Counted from the first letter of the stretch, positions 1-8,690 are shown. The stretch: 45,942 nucleotides of DNA from an uncultured Verrucomicrobia subdivision 3 bacterium (GCA_903875465.1 CAIQWB010000014.1:1-45942); one strand, 5' to 3'. The notes: generated by a model not told the origin, from the sequence alone. Program-made: numbers and translations.

Positions 1-104
1 CACAACCCCGTTGGGGTTGCATAAAAATGCGTCAGCCTGCCCAGGGTAGTCCCGCTGCCGGGACAACCCTGGGCTAGCGGCCGGAATCCCGTTGGGATTC
101 GGCA
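1..104. repeat. Composite palindromic intergenic repeat (three stem-loops)
   Basis: Three perfect stem-loops lie in a row. The first has arms CAACCCC (3-9) and GGGGTTG (13-19) with a 3-nt loop. The second is a two-part stem: GCCCAGGGT (39-47) pairs with ACCCTGGGC (66-74), and TCCCG (50-54) pairs with CGGGA (59-63) inside it. The third has arms GAATCCC (84-90) and GGGATTC (94-100). From memory, similar strings of CCCGTTGGG and CCCAGGGT/ACCCTGGG hairpins are frequent between genes in Verrucomicrobia and Planctomycetes genomes. The unit may extend left of the window. Its function is unknown. Confidence 0.65.
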
Positions 105-378
105 ATCCAGCAGCCAACGGCCCAAGCCAACCCGAATGCCACCGAAAACAGCGAGGAACCTTTTTGAGGGGGTTGACGAGGGGTTTTCGAACCAGCCTCG
201 AAAAGTTCGAGAAACTTCAAGTTTGGGGGTGAGCGGGTGGCAGAGGTGAGGTGAGTTCCTCGCCTGGCCAGCTCAGGAGCGTGCTGCGGGTCACAGCCCC
301 GCGCTCCGGTCGGGCCGGTTGGCGGGGGCGGCTCGGGATGATGCTGTTATCACTTTCATCGGGAACAAGTTTAGCGGG

Positions 379-407
379 GGACCCTGGACATCCGCTGTCC
401 AGGGTCC
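379..407. repeat. Perfect 12-bp stem-loop
   Basis: The left arm GGACCCTGGACA (379-390) is exactly complementary to 396-407, with a 5-nt loop. It could act as a bidirectional terminator or as an RNA processing site, but no recognised gene ends nearby. The outer 8 bp recur in the hairpin at 23573-23601. Confidence 0.7.
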
Positions 408-430
408 AAAATATTTGAAAATATTTTGGA
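405..430. repeat. Perfect 12-bp AT-rich palindrome
   Basis: The left arm TCCAAAATATTT (405-416) is exactly complementary to 419-430, with a 2-nt centre. It shares bases 405-407 with the right arm of the preceding stem-loop, so the two structures cannot both form fully. The AT-rich symmetry would suit a protein-binding site or the base of a cruciform. Confidence 0.7.
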
Positions 431-773
431 GGGGGCGCTGTTTTTGTTAGTTGCTTGTAAATAACAGTTTGTGAATTTTATAGCCGGGTGTTTGGCGTGG
501 TGGCGCGAGAAAAATGTAAAGCGCGCTGGAAAAAATGGGTTTAGCGCATTCCCCCTCCCCGGGCCCGCTACTGTGAAAATGCCGTGGGGCAAAGAAATTA
601 TGCTCGCGCCGGAGCGCTCGCAACGCCGGGTGTGAGGGCACCAGGCCTACAGGGACAAGGGACTTTCCTCCCCGGTGGTGAACGCAAGTTCATGGCGACT
701 CTCTCGGGGCGAGGGGGAATTGGTCGGCCGGCTCACAGGAGTCGCGTGATCATAGCGAACGGGTGGTTAACCG

Positions 774-918
774 CAAAAGCGGCAGAGGACTGCACGCACT
801 CCGGGACGCTTCGCGCGGTCGGTGGATCGCCGGCGCAGGGAGCCTGGCAGGAAGTCGGACGGCTGCCGGCTGTCAGCCGGCGATACAGCCGATTGGCAAT
901 CGGCGCTACCTGGCTGTA
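774..918. repeat. Repeat-like segment with paired hairpins
   Basis: GCCGGCTG (865-872) and CAGCCGGC (874-881) form one stem. GCCGATT (888-894) and AATCGGC (898-904) form another, so two hairpins sit side by side. The phrase with CGATACAGC next to a hairpin of the type ATTGGCAAT resembles intergenic repeats I remember from Verrucomicrobia. That family link is recollection, not a search result. No gene is apparent. Confidence 0.4.
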
Positions 919-994
919 CGGGTGGTCAGTACCGGGTCTCCAGCTCGGGCTATAACATGACGGGCTGGCGGCCCTGAGGAACGCCAGCCACTTT

Positions 995-1837
995 TCAGGC
1001 CAGGGGCAGTTTCGAGCCGGCGCGGGTGGTGTCGTCGTGGATTTTGAGCAGGACCTGGACCTCGGGATGGACATCGCGGTTCCCGATGGAGCGGAGGAAG
1101 GCACAGGTGGCCCAGGTGGCGGATTTCTCCTGACAGCGGGCTTCCCATTTTTCAAATTTTGCTTTGGCCCGCTCATCCCGCCAGGGCCAACGCGGGGGTT
1201 TGGCGGAGTAACCGCAGCGCCAGGGTTTGGGGGTGAGCCGGGCGCGAAAGCAATTTTGGGTCTGGCACAGTTTTTGGTAGAGCGGGTCGGTGCCGAGGGC
1301 GGCAAACACGTCGCGGGCGGTAGCCGAATTGGCAGCCAGCAATCCCTGGGTGGCGAGCAAGCGGAGTCCCGCGCGGGTGCGGTAGATTCGCCAGCCCCAT
1401 TCGGAATGCTGGCGGGTCCAGGTTTCGATTTTGGCGAGCGCGGTCTCAAGCTGGTGCGGTGGAACGCGAGGGAGGGGTTTGCCGAACAGTCGTTGTAGAA
1501 AGCCCGGCTTCCGGGGTTCGGGGAGGTCGATGTCCACGTACATGACTTGTGCGGTGTTGAGCACGAGGCAACCGTAGGAGTTGCGGGTGATGACGGCAGC
1601 GAGGTCGCCGGAGTTGCTTTTGAATTCCTGCAAGATGGGCTCCCGCATTGGGCGGTTGGGATAGTAGCCGCCACCGGAGGCTCCGCTATTGGGAAAATCG
1701 CCAGTCCGATAAAGTTCCGCCAGTTTTTGGGCGGCCTGATTGGCCAGTGTTTGCGCGTCGGCCGCGCTCTGGTCGGAGGAGCGCCAGCAGGTGAAATTGC
1801 CGTGAGTCCCCAATGCCCAATATTGCGGGAAGTGCAC
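995..1837 (-). CDS. Conserved hypothetical protein with a VDID motif
   Basis: The predicted protein has 280 residues from a GTG start reading MHFPQYW. No ATG lies upstream in frame before the stop near 1880, and no Shine-Dalgarno site is obvious, so the start is tentative. I recall proteins of this type as conserved hypotheticals in several phyla. Recognisable blocks are CLVLNTAQVMYVDIDLPEP (90-108), WGWRIYRTRAGLRLLAT (147-163) and CFRARLTPKPWRCG (196-209). The paired acids D102 and D104 at the end of a hydrophobic strand, followed by a basic strand-turn with RTRAG, recall the first two blocks of the primase-polymerase (AEP) fold. The histidine expected in the second block is missing, so this is a suggestion only. 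No signal peptide or membrane segment is seen. It stands alone, about 200 bp downstream of the GH51 gene on the same strand. Confidence 0.8.
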   Translation of the reverse strand: MHFPQYWALGTHGNFTCWRSSDQSAADAQTLANQAAQKLAELYRTGDFPNSGASGGGYYPNRPMREPILQEFKSNSGDLAAVITRNSYGCLVLNTAQVMYVDIDLPEPRKPGFLQRLFGKPLPRVPPHQLETALAKIETWTRQHSEWGWRIYRTRAGLRLLATQGLLAANSATARDVFAALGTDPLYQKLCQTQNCFRARLTPKPWRCGYSAKPPRWPWRDERAKAKFEKWEARCQEKSATWATCAFLRSIGNRDVHPEVQVLLKIHDDTTRAGSKLPLA

Positions 1838-2036
1838 GCGGTAATATGGGCTGATGGGGCTGGTGGTGGCAAGAATTTTTCACCGGGGGGGGGCGGTTAA
1901 CCATTGGACAAGTGCAATGCCAAATTTGAAATTGGAAATTTCAAAAAGGATAAGTGCGGCGCTCTGCCGAGACGCCGCTACGAGCCTGCTTCACGCTGGC
2001 AAAGTACAAGGCGGCGAAGGGGCGAGGCGCCATGGT

Positions 2037-4031
2037 TTACTTCGCCTTTAATTCCAGAACGGTGATGGAGTGCGGCGCAAAAGTGTGGGCGAAGCTGCTA
2101 CTCACCCCCGCCCGTTTGGTAGTGACGGGCACGAGGTGGACGGGATCGTTGATGGAATTGGTTTCCTCGGGGTCGCCGGCGAGCGTAACCACCGTGGCTT
2201 TGCCAGCAATGCTGGCGACGCCGTTCAGAGTGAGGTACACGATCTGGGGCTGGGCGGTGATGTTGACGACTTTCACGTAGATGAGACCCTTGGCGGTGTC
2301 GCGGGTGACGGAGTAATCCAGCGGGGCCAGCTCCCCGGCGGGCAGGCCGGTGAGGGCGGCTTTCAGAACGGCATCGCCATGGTAGCGGCTGAAGAGTTGG
2401 ATGGCATAATAGCTGGGAGAGCCGAAGCTGTGGAGGGCATCGTAGCCAATGAGGTTGGGACGCCACTGGCGGCCGCCGGGATTGACGTTCACCAGCATGG
2501 GGGCGTAGCAGTTCATGACAATGATGTCGGCATTGCGTTCCATGGCGGCCATCCAGGCGGCATCGCCCAGGGCGGAGCGCATGGCCGGGGTGGGCGGCAG
2601 TTTGCCGGAGGCTCTGTCCCACGGCACGATTTTCTCGTAGGCGGCCCATTCACCGACGAAAATTTTGGGGCCTTTGCGATCATACTTCTCAAAGCGCGTG
2701 GGGCCGTCCTGCTCAAAATCGCGGGCGGAGCGGTAGTAATGTTCATCCACCACATCCGGGATGCGGCTGTGCACACGCTTCGCTTCCGGCTGCTCATTCC
2801 CCACGGTGGAGATAAGCTGGAGCCGGGGATATTTCGCCTTGATGGCGTCGTAAAACTGGGTGAACCGGCCATCGTAGCTGCCGGAGGGATCGAACCAGTC
2901 TTCATTGCCAATTTCCACGTAGGTGAGGGGGAAGGGTTGGGGATGGCCATCGGCCGCGCGGCGGGCACCCCAAGTGGTGGTGGTGTCGCCGGTCACGTAT
3001 TCGATTTCATCCAGCGCATCCTGCACATAAGGCTGCAAGGCCGGGCCGGCCGGGATCATTTCGGATTTCGGCGGGAGGCTGTAGCCGGCGAAAACCGCGA
3101 GCACCGGCTGGGCGTGCAAATCCTCGGCCCATTCGAGAAATTCCAGTAGGCCGAGGCCATCAGTGGCGCGGTACCCCCAGCATCCCGGATGGCCGGGACG
3201 GGTGACGAGATCGCCCAGGGTGGTCTTCCACGGGAAGCGGTTGACAATGGCGTCGCCCTCCAGGAAGTTGCCGCCGGGGCAGCGCAGGAAGGTGGGCTGC
3301 ATGTCATCGAGCTTCTGCATGAGATCGATGCGGTTCCCATTCGGACGATGATGCCAGGTGGGCGGGAACAGGGAGACCAGATTGAACCAAACGGTGCCGG
3401 GCTGGTTGACGCGCAGCACGAAGCGGGCTTTATCCGTGGGCATCAGGCCGCCGGTTTTCAGGGTGACGGTATATTTCTGCCATTCGCTGGTGAGTGCCTT
3501 GACGCGGGCTTGCGCATAAACAGTCGCGCCCTCGTTGCTCTCGATGGCCACGGTGACCTGCTCGGGCGCGCCGGGGGCGGCCTTGGCGTAAAAGGAGGCG
3601 GTGTAATGCGTGTGGGCAAGCACCGGAATGCCCCAGTAACCATCATTGGCCACGCCGGGCCGGGCCTGGTCGCTGGCGGCAGTGACGTCCAGGCGCAGGC
3701 AGGGTAAGAGATTGGTGTTGAGGGGATTGGCCTGGTCCAGGGCGATGGTGGCGGACGCCCCGGGGGCGGTAACGACGGACCAGTGCACGGGCTGGGTGGA
3801 GTCGTTTTTGAAAACCCGGTTCTGAACCAGTTCGCCATACAGCCCGCCATCGTAGGAATGGTTGATTTCCTCGGTCATCATGCCGTACATCAACGGGCTG
3901 ATGTGCGCGACGGTTTGGCTGGCATCAATCGCCAGGGTCGGCACGTCTTCCCCTGCCCCACGGGTCACGAGGGGGGCAAGTCCGAGACTAAGCAGTGCGG
4001 CCAGGGCGCAAAAATGGTTGAGACGTTTCAT
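2037..4031 (-). CDS. Secreted alpha-L-arabinofuranosidase, GH51 type
   Basis: The predicted protein has 664 residues and should release terminal arabinose from arabinan or arabinoxylan. I chose the ATG at 4031 because it is followed directly by a signal peptide (MKRLNHF, a hydrophobic run, then VTRGAG). A longer frame upstream adds only Pro-rich sequence. After an N-terminal strand with the family block SPLMYGMMTEEINHSYDGG comes a jelly-roll carbohydrate-binding region (about 95-230). A TIM-barrel follows with the acid/base glutamate in EIGNEDWF (E377) and the nucleophile in FVGEWAAYE (E461). A C-terminal beta domain closes the protein. It probably acts in the periplasm or at the cell surface. 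It lies 118 bp downstream of moaA on the same strand, but a 14-bp palindrome in the gap suggests separate control. The family assignment is firm; the exact substrate is not. Confidence 0.93.
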   Translation of the reverse strand: MKRLNHFCALAALLSLGLAPLVTRGAGEDVPTLAIDASQTVAHISPLMYGMMTEEINHSYDGGLYGELVQNRVFKNDSTQPVHWSVVTAPGASATIALDQANPLNTNLLPCLRLDVTAASDQARPGVANDGYWGIPVLAHTHYTASFYAKAAPGAPEQVTVAIESNEGATVYAQARVKALTSEWQKYTVTLKTGGLMPTDKARFVLRVNQPGTVWFNLVSLFPPTWHHRPNGNRIDLMQKLDDMQPTFLRCPGGNFLEGDAIVNRFPWKTTLGDLVTRPGHPGCWGYRATDGLGLLEFLEWAEDLHAQPVLAVFAGYSLPPKSEMIPAGPALQPYVQDALDEIEYVTGDTTTTWGARRAADGHPQPFPLTYVEIGNEDWFDPSGSYDGRFTQFYDAIKAKYPRLQLISTVGNEQPEAKRVHSRIPDVVDEHYYRSARDFEQDGPTRFEKYDRKGPKIFVGEWAAYEKIVPWDRASGKLPPTPAMRSALGDAAWMAAMERNADIIVMNCYAPMLVNVNPGGRQWRPNLIGYDALHSFGSPSYYAIQLFSRYHGDAVLKAALTGLPAGELAPLDYSVTRDTAKGLIYVKVVNITAQPQIVYLTLNGVASIAGKATVVTLAGDPEETNSINDPVHLVPVTTKRAGVSSSFAHTFAPHSITVLELKAK

Positions 4032-4090
4032 GTTGATGTGGCACAGAATGCCGGGAAGGAACGGGGTTGGCAAGCCGGGGGGAAGGGTAT

Positions 4091-4104
4091 CCCTCAATTG
4101 AGGG
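4091..4104. promoter_or_regulatory. 14-bp perfect palindrome upstream of the GH51 gene
   Basis: CCCTCAATTGAGGG is fully self-complementary and ends 60 bp before the GH51 start codon. Its size and position would suit an operator for a dimeric regulator. It could equally be a small hairpin after moaA. No regulator gene is adjacent. Confidence 0.35.
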
Positions 4105-4149
4105 GGGGGAAACTTCAAAAATCAAACTTCAAAATCCCGAGAAAACGGG

Positions 4150-5121
4150 CTAGCCACCAATGGCAGTCATCACCCGGTGTGGCTGGTAGTTGTCGCGGAA
4201 GAGGTGTTCGGCGGGCTTGACGGTGAGGGTTTGCCGGAACAAGGCCGCCAGGGCGGCGGGATTGATTCGCGGGCGCAGGGCGGGAATTAGATCGGTCTCC
4301 AAATGATTGCCGAGGCAGGGACGCAATTTGCCATCACAGGTCAGCCGCATTTTGTTGCAACGCTCGCAGAAATGGAGGTCGCTGAGGGCACCGATCAGCC
4401 CCACGGTCACCCGGCGCTGTTTGAGCCGGTAATACTTGGCGGGCCCGAAGCCAAAGGCATCGGGCAGCGGCTCCAGTTCGTCCTCCTGCTGCAAGCGGTG
4501 ATACAATTCCGTGACGGGGTAAAAATTCTTTTCGCTCAGCATTTCCGTGAGGCTCACGGGCATGAGTTCAATGAAGCGAATCACGATGTCGTGCTCGGCG
4601 GCGAAATCCAGCAGGCGGAAGATTTCGCCATCGTTGCGCCCGCGCATGAGCACGGTATTTAATTTCACGGACTCGAACCCAAGTTCCTTCACCCGCCGGA
4701 TCCCGGCCAGCACCGGGCCCACCTCGCCCTGGGTGATGGCGCGGTAAATCGCGGGGTCCAGGGCATCCAGACTGATATTGACGCGGCGCAGACCGGCGGC
4801 GAAGAGCGGAGCGGCCAGCTCGGGGAGGCGGGTGCCGTTGGTGGTGAGCAGGACCGATTCCACCCCGGGCATCGCCACCAGGTCGCGGATAAACTCCACC
4901 ACGCCCGGCCGGATCAACGGCTCGCCACCGGTGACCCGGAACCGTTTGAAGCCCAATTGGGTCGCCGCGCGAACCACCGCGAGGAATTCGTCATAGGCGA
5001 GCACGCTGCCGCGCGGGAGCCAGTCGTGGTAATTTTCGGGCAGGCAGTACAGGCACCGCTCATTGCAGCGGTCGGTGATCGAAATTCGCAGGTAATCCAC
5101 CGTGCGCCCAAAGGAATCCAT
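4150..5121 (-). CDS. moaA: GTP 3',8-cyclase MoaA
   Basis: A radical SAM enzyme that, with MoaC, converts GTP to cyclic pyranopterin monophosphate in molybdenum cofactor synthesis. The predicted 323 residues match the family length. The N-terminal cluster motif CNERCLYC supplies C19, C23 and C26. The second 4Fe-4S site near the C terminus has C252, C255 and C269 (CX2C followed by X13C). The TGGEPL motif of radical SAM proteins is present. The protein ends in IGG, the GG tail typical of MoaA and needed for activity. The MOSC gene lies upstream on the same strand, which fits a shared cofactor theme. moaC, moaE and mogA are not in the window, so the rest of the pathway must be elsewhere. The ATG start (MDSFGRTVDYLRIS) matches the family. 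Confidence 0.97.
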   Translation of the reverse strand: MDSFGRTVDYLRISITDRCNERCLYCLPENYHDWLPRGSVLAYDEFLAVVRAATQLGFKRFRVTGGEPLIRPGVVEFIRDLVAMPGVESVLLTTNGTRLPELAAPLFAAGLRRVNISLDALDPAIYRAITQGEVGPVLAGIRRVKELGFESVKLNTVLMRGRNDGEIFRLLDFAAEHDIVIRFIELMPVSLTEMLSEKNFYPVTELYHRLQQEDELEPLPDAFGFGPAKYYRLKQRRVTVGLIGALSDLHFCERCNKMRLTCDGKLRPCLGNHLETDLIPALRPRINPAALAALFRQTLTVKPAEHLFRDNYQPHRVMTAIGG

Positions 5122-5210
5122 AATTAATACCGGGCTAAAGAAACGCTCAAATCACCGGGAAATCAAGTTTTGATTCGCGACGGCAGACGGATGCAATGAA
5201 CCTGCCAACT

Positions 5211-5978
5211 TCACATGACCCGGTCGCCCACGCGCAATACCCGCCCTGCCCCGCCAGCAGGAATGGAGGTGTTGACGGTGAAGCGGTAAAAATGATTGAA
5301 GCGCCCGGCGTTCGCCCAGGCGGGCAGGGTTTGCTGGCGCAGCTCCATGAATTTCTTCTGAAAGTCGGCCGTGGACTGGCCAGTGTCCGGATCCCGCGTG
5401 GGCACCACGCAACGCTGGCAGGGATTATGACCCAGGAACGGCACTTCGCCAATGTGAAAGGCGTGCAGCGAGCCGGGCGCGCCAAACAGCCGGTCTTCCC
5501 CAAAGGCCTCCGTGCCGAGCAATTCCAGATTCGTCCGGAAGCGCCGCCGGACCTGGTCGATGGTCAGTTCGGGAAACCAGCTCTGGACGGCTTGCAGACT
5601 GGCTTCGCTCGTAATGGTTGGTCCGGAAGCCGTATGGTCATCGGGAAAGCCCTGGACCGGATCGTATTTGAGCCACACCGCCAAGCCAAAAAATTCGCTA
5701 AGCCAGTGTTCCAAGGCGGCGGGCGCATCCAGTGGAAATTGCACCGGGGCCCCGCCACCGGGGATCGATAAACGGACTTCATTGATCCCGGCATCGAAAG
5801 TGCAGCGCAACTCATGTATCCGCGCCGTGCGCTTGCCATTCACGATCTGGCCCGCATGGTCGAACAGGGCATAGACGCGGTCGTGTTGCAAAATCCCGCC
5901 CGCAGTAATCGCGGCCTGGGCCACGGAAACGCCATCCAGGGATTTAATGGGAAATATCTGAATACGGCCAAGCTGCAC
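5211..5978 (-). CDS. MOSC domain protein, mARC-like
   Basis: A beta-barrel N-terminal domain (LGRIQIFPIKSLDG, start of the mature protein) is followed by a MOSC domain with the block HNPCQRCVVPTRDPDTG. This block is typical of the amidoxime-reducing (mARC/YcbX) and molybdenum-cofactor sulfurase C-terminal families. The conserved cysteine that ligates Mo is probably C187 or C190 (counting from the GTG start). The role is likely a small molybdoenzyme reducing N-hydroxylated compounds, or cofactor handling. The open frame extends to 6086, but the first 36 residues (Pro/Cys-rich) do not fit the family. The GTG at 5978, just before QLGRIQIFP, gives a 255-residue protein of normal length. No ribosome site supports either start. 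It lies 89 bp upstream of moaA and diverges from the TPR gene. Confidence 0.88.
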   Translation of the reverse strand: MQLGRIQIFPIKSLDGVSVAQAAITAGGILQHDRVYALFDHAGQIVNGKRTARIHELRCTFDAGINEVRLSIPGGGAPVQFPLDAPAALEHWLSEFFGLAVWLKYDPVQGFPDDHTASGPTITSEASLQAVQSWFPELTIDQVRRRFRTNLELLGTEAFGEDRLFGAPGSLHAFHIGEVPFLGHNPCQRCVVPTRDPDTGQSTADFQKKFMELRQQTLPAWANAGRFNHFYRFTVNTSIPAGGAGRVLRVGDRVM

Positions 5979-6108
5979 GGGATTTTTAATACAGCAGGCA
6001 CGCTTGGGCCGGCAATCACAAACCGGTGGCAATTCGCTGCTGTCTGGCGGTCGGTGGCCGCTGGGGAATTTAGGTTGACGAACCAATCATGCAAATTAAG
6101 CTTCGCCC

Positions 6109-7914
6109 ATGCAGGGGCAGGCAAACGATCCCGGCCGGACCGGCACGAAACTGCGGTGCCTTGGGTTGCTGCTGCTCTTGTGCTGGCAACCCGGCGGCTT
6201 GCGCGCCGCCGCGAGCCCCCAACCCACCGAGCAACCATCGTCTGCCCCACCCCATGAGGTTTACCACACGCAAACCGCCAAATCGTATCGGGACACTGGC
6301 CGGGCCTTTCTCCACGAAGGAAAGTATGACCAGGCCATCACCAATTTAACCAGGGCCATTCATTTGCATCCCACGGACGCCTGGGCCTATCAATGCCGGG
6401 CCATCGCCAGGGGAAATAAAAGCGACTTTGACGGGGCCATCGCCGATTTCCGGACCGCCTTGCGCATTAGTCCGGATTACGCGAATGCGTATTACAACTG
6501 CGGTTGGTTCTTCCAGTACCAGAAACATGATCTGCGGGTGGCCATTGCCGATTATTCGGAGGCCATCCGGCTGGAACCCACGAATGTTGTTACCATTGTC
6601 GCCCGGGCCAGGGCTTATGAGGAGCAAATGAATTTCGATCTGGCGATCGCGGACTTCGCCTCCGCCATTCAAATCGCCCCCACGAATGCCGACACCTTCA
6701 TCGACCGGGCCCGTGCCTATCTGGCACAAACCAATTTCGATCTGGCCCTGGCTGACTTCAACACGGCCAATCAACTGCAACCAAACAATCCCGAGTGGTT
6801 GATTGAGCGTGCTTGCGCCTATTGTGACCACCAGGATGCGGCCAAAGCGCTGGCGGATTACGCCGCCGCCATGCAACTGAACCCCACCAATGACTGGACC
6901 ACTTTTCAGTGCGAATCATTCGCGCTGAAAATGACCAACTACCCGGCGGCAGAAATTTTTTACACCCAGGGGACCCAGTCAAACCCCACCAATCCGTTTT
7001 TTTGGTCCGCCCTCGGGGAAATCCATGAGCGCATGACTAATTACGATGCGGCCATTGCTGATTTCACCAATTGCATTCAACTGTCGCCAACCAATGCCGA
7101 ATATTATGCTAACCGGGCATCCGCGCAACGCTCGGCCGCCAAGTCATTTGCCAAATCCGGCGAACAGAAAAAAACGCCAGGGTATTTGGAGCACGCCCTG
7201 GCAGATTGGCGGCAGGCGGCCGCCTTGGATGCTCACAGATTATGCGGACTTGGCAGTTTTGAGTGTCACCAAGGGAATTACGAAGCCGGCATTGAGGATT
7301 TCACCCATTACCTGCAAACCTACCCAACGAATCTGATGGCTTTGGATTTACGAGCCTTTGCTTATGAGGTCGCCGCCCAGAATGATGCTCGGCGGGGCGA
7401 TCTGGCGGCCCAGCGGGATGCATTGGCTAATGCCCTGGCCGACTGGAACCGATTGGTGGCTATGAATTCGGCGGCATCAAATTGTTTCGTCTGCTTTCGT
7501 GGGGATTTTTATGCCCGCAATCAGCAATATGACCGTGCCCTGGGCGAATACCATCAAGTACTTGCCCAGGAACCAGGCAATTACCAGGCCTTAATTTCTT
7601 TGGGCTGGTTCCAGGCCACCTGTCCCGACCCGGCATTTCGTAATGGCAGTGAAGCATTGGCCAATATCCTCAAAGCTTGTGATGCAGACAAGCCTCGCGA
7701 TGGTAACGGTCTGGCAGCGCTTGCCGCTGCCTATGCCGAAACGGGTGATTTTACGCAAGCGGTCCAATTTCAGAAACTGGCAATTGAGGGTATTACTTTT
7801 GAGGGATTTGAGGGATCGACGGCCGGGGGCATCACTGAAATGACCGATCGACTAAACCTTTACAAACAGCGCAAACCTTGCCGGCGGCCGGTTGGAGTGT
7901 TGCTTTTCGAATGA
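6109..7914 (+). CDS. Secreted tetratricopeptide-repeat protein
   Basis: The predicted protein has 601 residues. A signal-like segment (LRCLGLLLLLCWQPGG, about 16-31) is followed by a short linker and then roughly eight or nine TPR units from about residue 57. The units carry the spaced pattern YDQAITNLTRAIHLHPTDAWAY, FDGAIADFRTALRISPDYA, FDLAIADFASAIQIAPTNA and so on. Several repeats share the phrase AIADF with P-T-N at the turn. The later third is more divergent. The family provides scaffolding surfaces, so no enzymatic role can be assigned. The C-terminal tail with LYKQRKPCRRP looks like the ends of other TPR proteins from this phylum. The ATG at 6109 is the only start before the signal segment. 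It is transcribed away from the MOSC gene and probably forms a single-gene unit. Confidence 0.9.
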   Translation: MQGQANDPGRTGTKLRCLGLLLLLCWQPGGLRAAASPQPTEQPSSAPPHEVYHTQTAKSYRDTGRAFLHEGKYDQAITNLTRAIHLHPTDAWAYQCRAIARGNKSDFDGAIADFRTALRISPDYANAYYNCGWFFQYQKHDLRVAIADYSEAIRLEPTNVVTIVARARAYEEQMNFDLAIADFASAIQIAPTNADTFIDRARAYLAQTNFDLALADFNTANQLQPNNPEWLIERACAYCDHQDAAKALADYAAAMQLNPTNDWTTFQCESFALKMTNYPAAEIFYTQGTQSNPTNPFFWSALGEIHERMTNYDAAIADFTNCIQLSPTNAEYYANRASAQRSAAKSFAKSGEQKKTPGYLEHALADWRQAAALDAHRLCGLGSFECHQGNYEAGIEDFTHYLQTYPTNLMALDLRAFAYEVAAQNDARRGDLAAQRDALANALADWNRLVAMNSAASNCFVCFRGDFYARNQQYDRALGEYHQVLAQEPGNYQALISLGWFQATCPDPAFRNGSEALANILKACDADKPRDGNGLAALAAAYAETGDFTQAVQFQKLAIEGITFEGFEGSTAGGITEMTDRLNLYKQRKPCRRPVGVLLFE

Positions 7915-7954
7915 ACAGCCGTGGCCACCTAACCCACCTCCCCCATCCGGGCAT

Positions 7955-7990
7955 AAAAAAATCGAGGCCGGAAATAAATCCGGCCCCGAT
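7955..7990 (-). terminator. Intrinsic terminator of the RRM gene
   Basis: On the minus strand the transcript would form a 12-bp stem (arms 7979-7990 and 7961-7972, one mismatch at 7965/7986) with a 6-nt loop. A run of T residues follows (7954-7960 read in reverse). It lies 26 bp after the RRM stop codon and could also stop readthrough from the TPR gene. Confidence 0.8.
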
Positions 7991-8016
7991 GTGAAAATCA
8001 ACGATGTGAATCGCGA

Positions 8017-8355
8017 TCAATAACGGCGACCGCCGCCGCCGCCGCTGCTGCTGCCGCCGAATTCACGACGACGACCGCCGCCGCCGCTGCCGCCGGCCGG
8101 ACGATCTTCACGGGGACGCGCGACATTGACCGTCAGAGCGCGACCATCCATCTCTTTCCCGTTCATGGCTTCAATGGCTTTCTCGGCTTCGGCCGGGGAG
8201 CTCATGGTGACGAAACCGAAACCGCGGGGACGGCCCGTGGTGCGGTCCATCATCAGGTTGGTTTCGGTGACCGATCCAAACGCGGCAAAAGCGTCGTTCA
8301 GGTCGTTTTCGGTGACGTTGAAGGAAAGATTTCCCACAAACAATTTGTTACTCAT
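8017..8355 (-). CDS. Glycine-rich RRM RNA-binding protein
   Basis: A single RNA recognition motif protein of 112 residues. RNP2 is LFVGNL (5-10) and RNP1 is RGFGFVTM (44-51), both with the aromatic residues that stack on RNA bases. After the domain comes a low-complexity tail (about 85-112) rich in Gly, Ser and Arg, ending GGGGGRRY. Such proteins are common in cyanobacteria, Verrucomicrobia and Planctomycetes and are often cold-inducible, acting on RNA structure. Their targets are not known here. The frame is open to 8427, but the domain begins directly at MSNKLFVGN, and the ATG at 8355 gives the usual architecture. A terminator follows the gene. The 5' region (8356-8690, shared with ftsK) contains no other gene, so a long leader is possible. 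Confidence 0.93.
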   Translation of the reverse strand: MSNKLFVGNLSFNVTENDLNDAFAAFGSVTETNLMMDRTTGRPRGFGFVTMSSPAEAEKAIEAMNGKEMDGRALTVNVARPREDRPAGGSGGGGRRREFGGSSSGGGGGRRY

Positions 8356-8690
8356 GTGATGTTTTACTGTGCGACTAACCGTTGTTATTCCATAGCTGTT
8401 CCCGAACGCCGGGTTTAAAATCATCACTGAAACGAGTTCACCTGAGGATTCACCATGCCTTGAAAGAGACTAGTTATCTTACAGACAGGGACATTCTCGC
8501 TCATTTCCGAACATTAGCAATAACTTTCGCCATTTATATTTGGGCGGGGTTAAACCCTATGCACATGACGCGAGTTCCGCACCTGCCGCCGGAGTATGCC
8601 GGGACCAATCGCATCCCTGGCGCCTCGTCGCCCGGCGGGTTCTGCAATTTCAACTTTGATGTTAAGTCCGGCGGTTGGTAGCATGCCGCC
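8356..8690. other. Divergent intergenic region, RRM gene / ftsK
   Basis: A 335-bp gap holding the promoters of two divergent genes. I see no convincing ORF, repeat or RNA gene. No -10/-35 pair is clear enough to report. Confidence 0.5.

Larger units (their letters stand above)
105..994. other. Gene-free stretch with hairpins
   Basis: I see no convincing gene here. Reading frames on both strands are short or have odd, Arg/Pro-rich composition. The stretch holds the two abutting palindromes at 379-430 and a repeat-like segment at about 774-918. The rest shows no structure I can name. Confidence 0.55.

Noticed and set aside
733-1872. 379-codon minus-strand frame overlapping the 280-residue hypothetical
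   Set aside because: Pro/Ser/Arg-rich low-complexity translation in another frame of the same region; the 995-1837 frame has normal composition and recognisable blocks.
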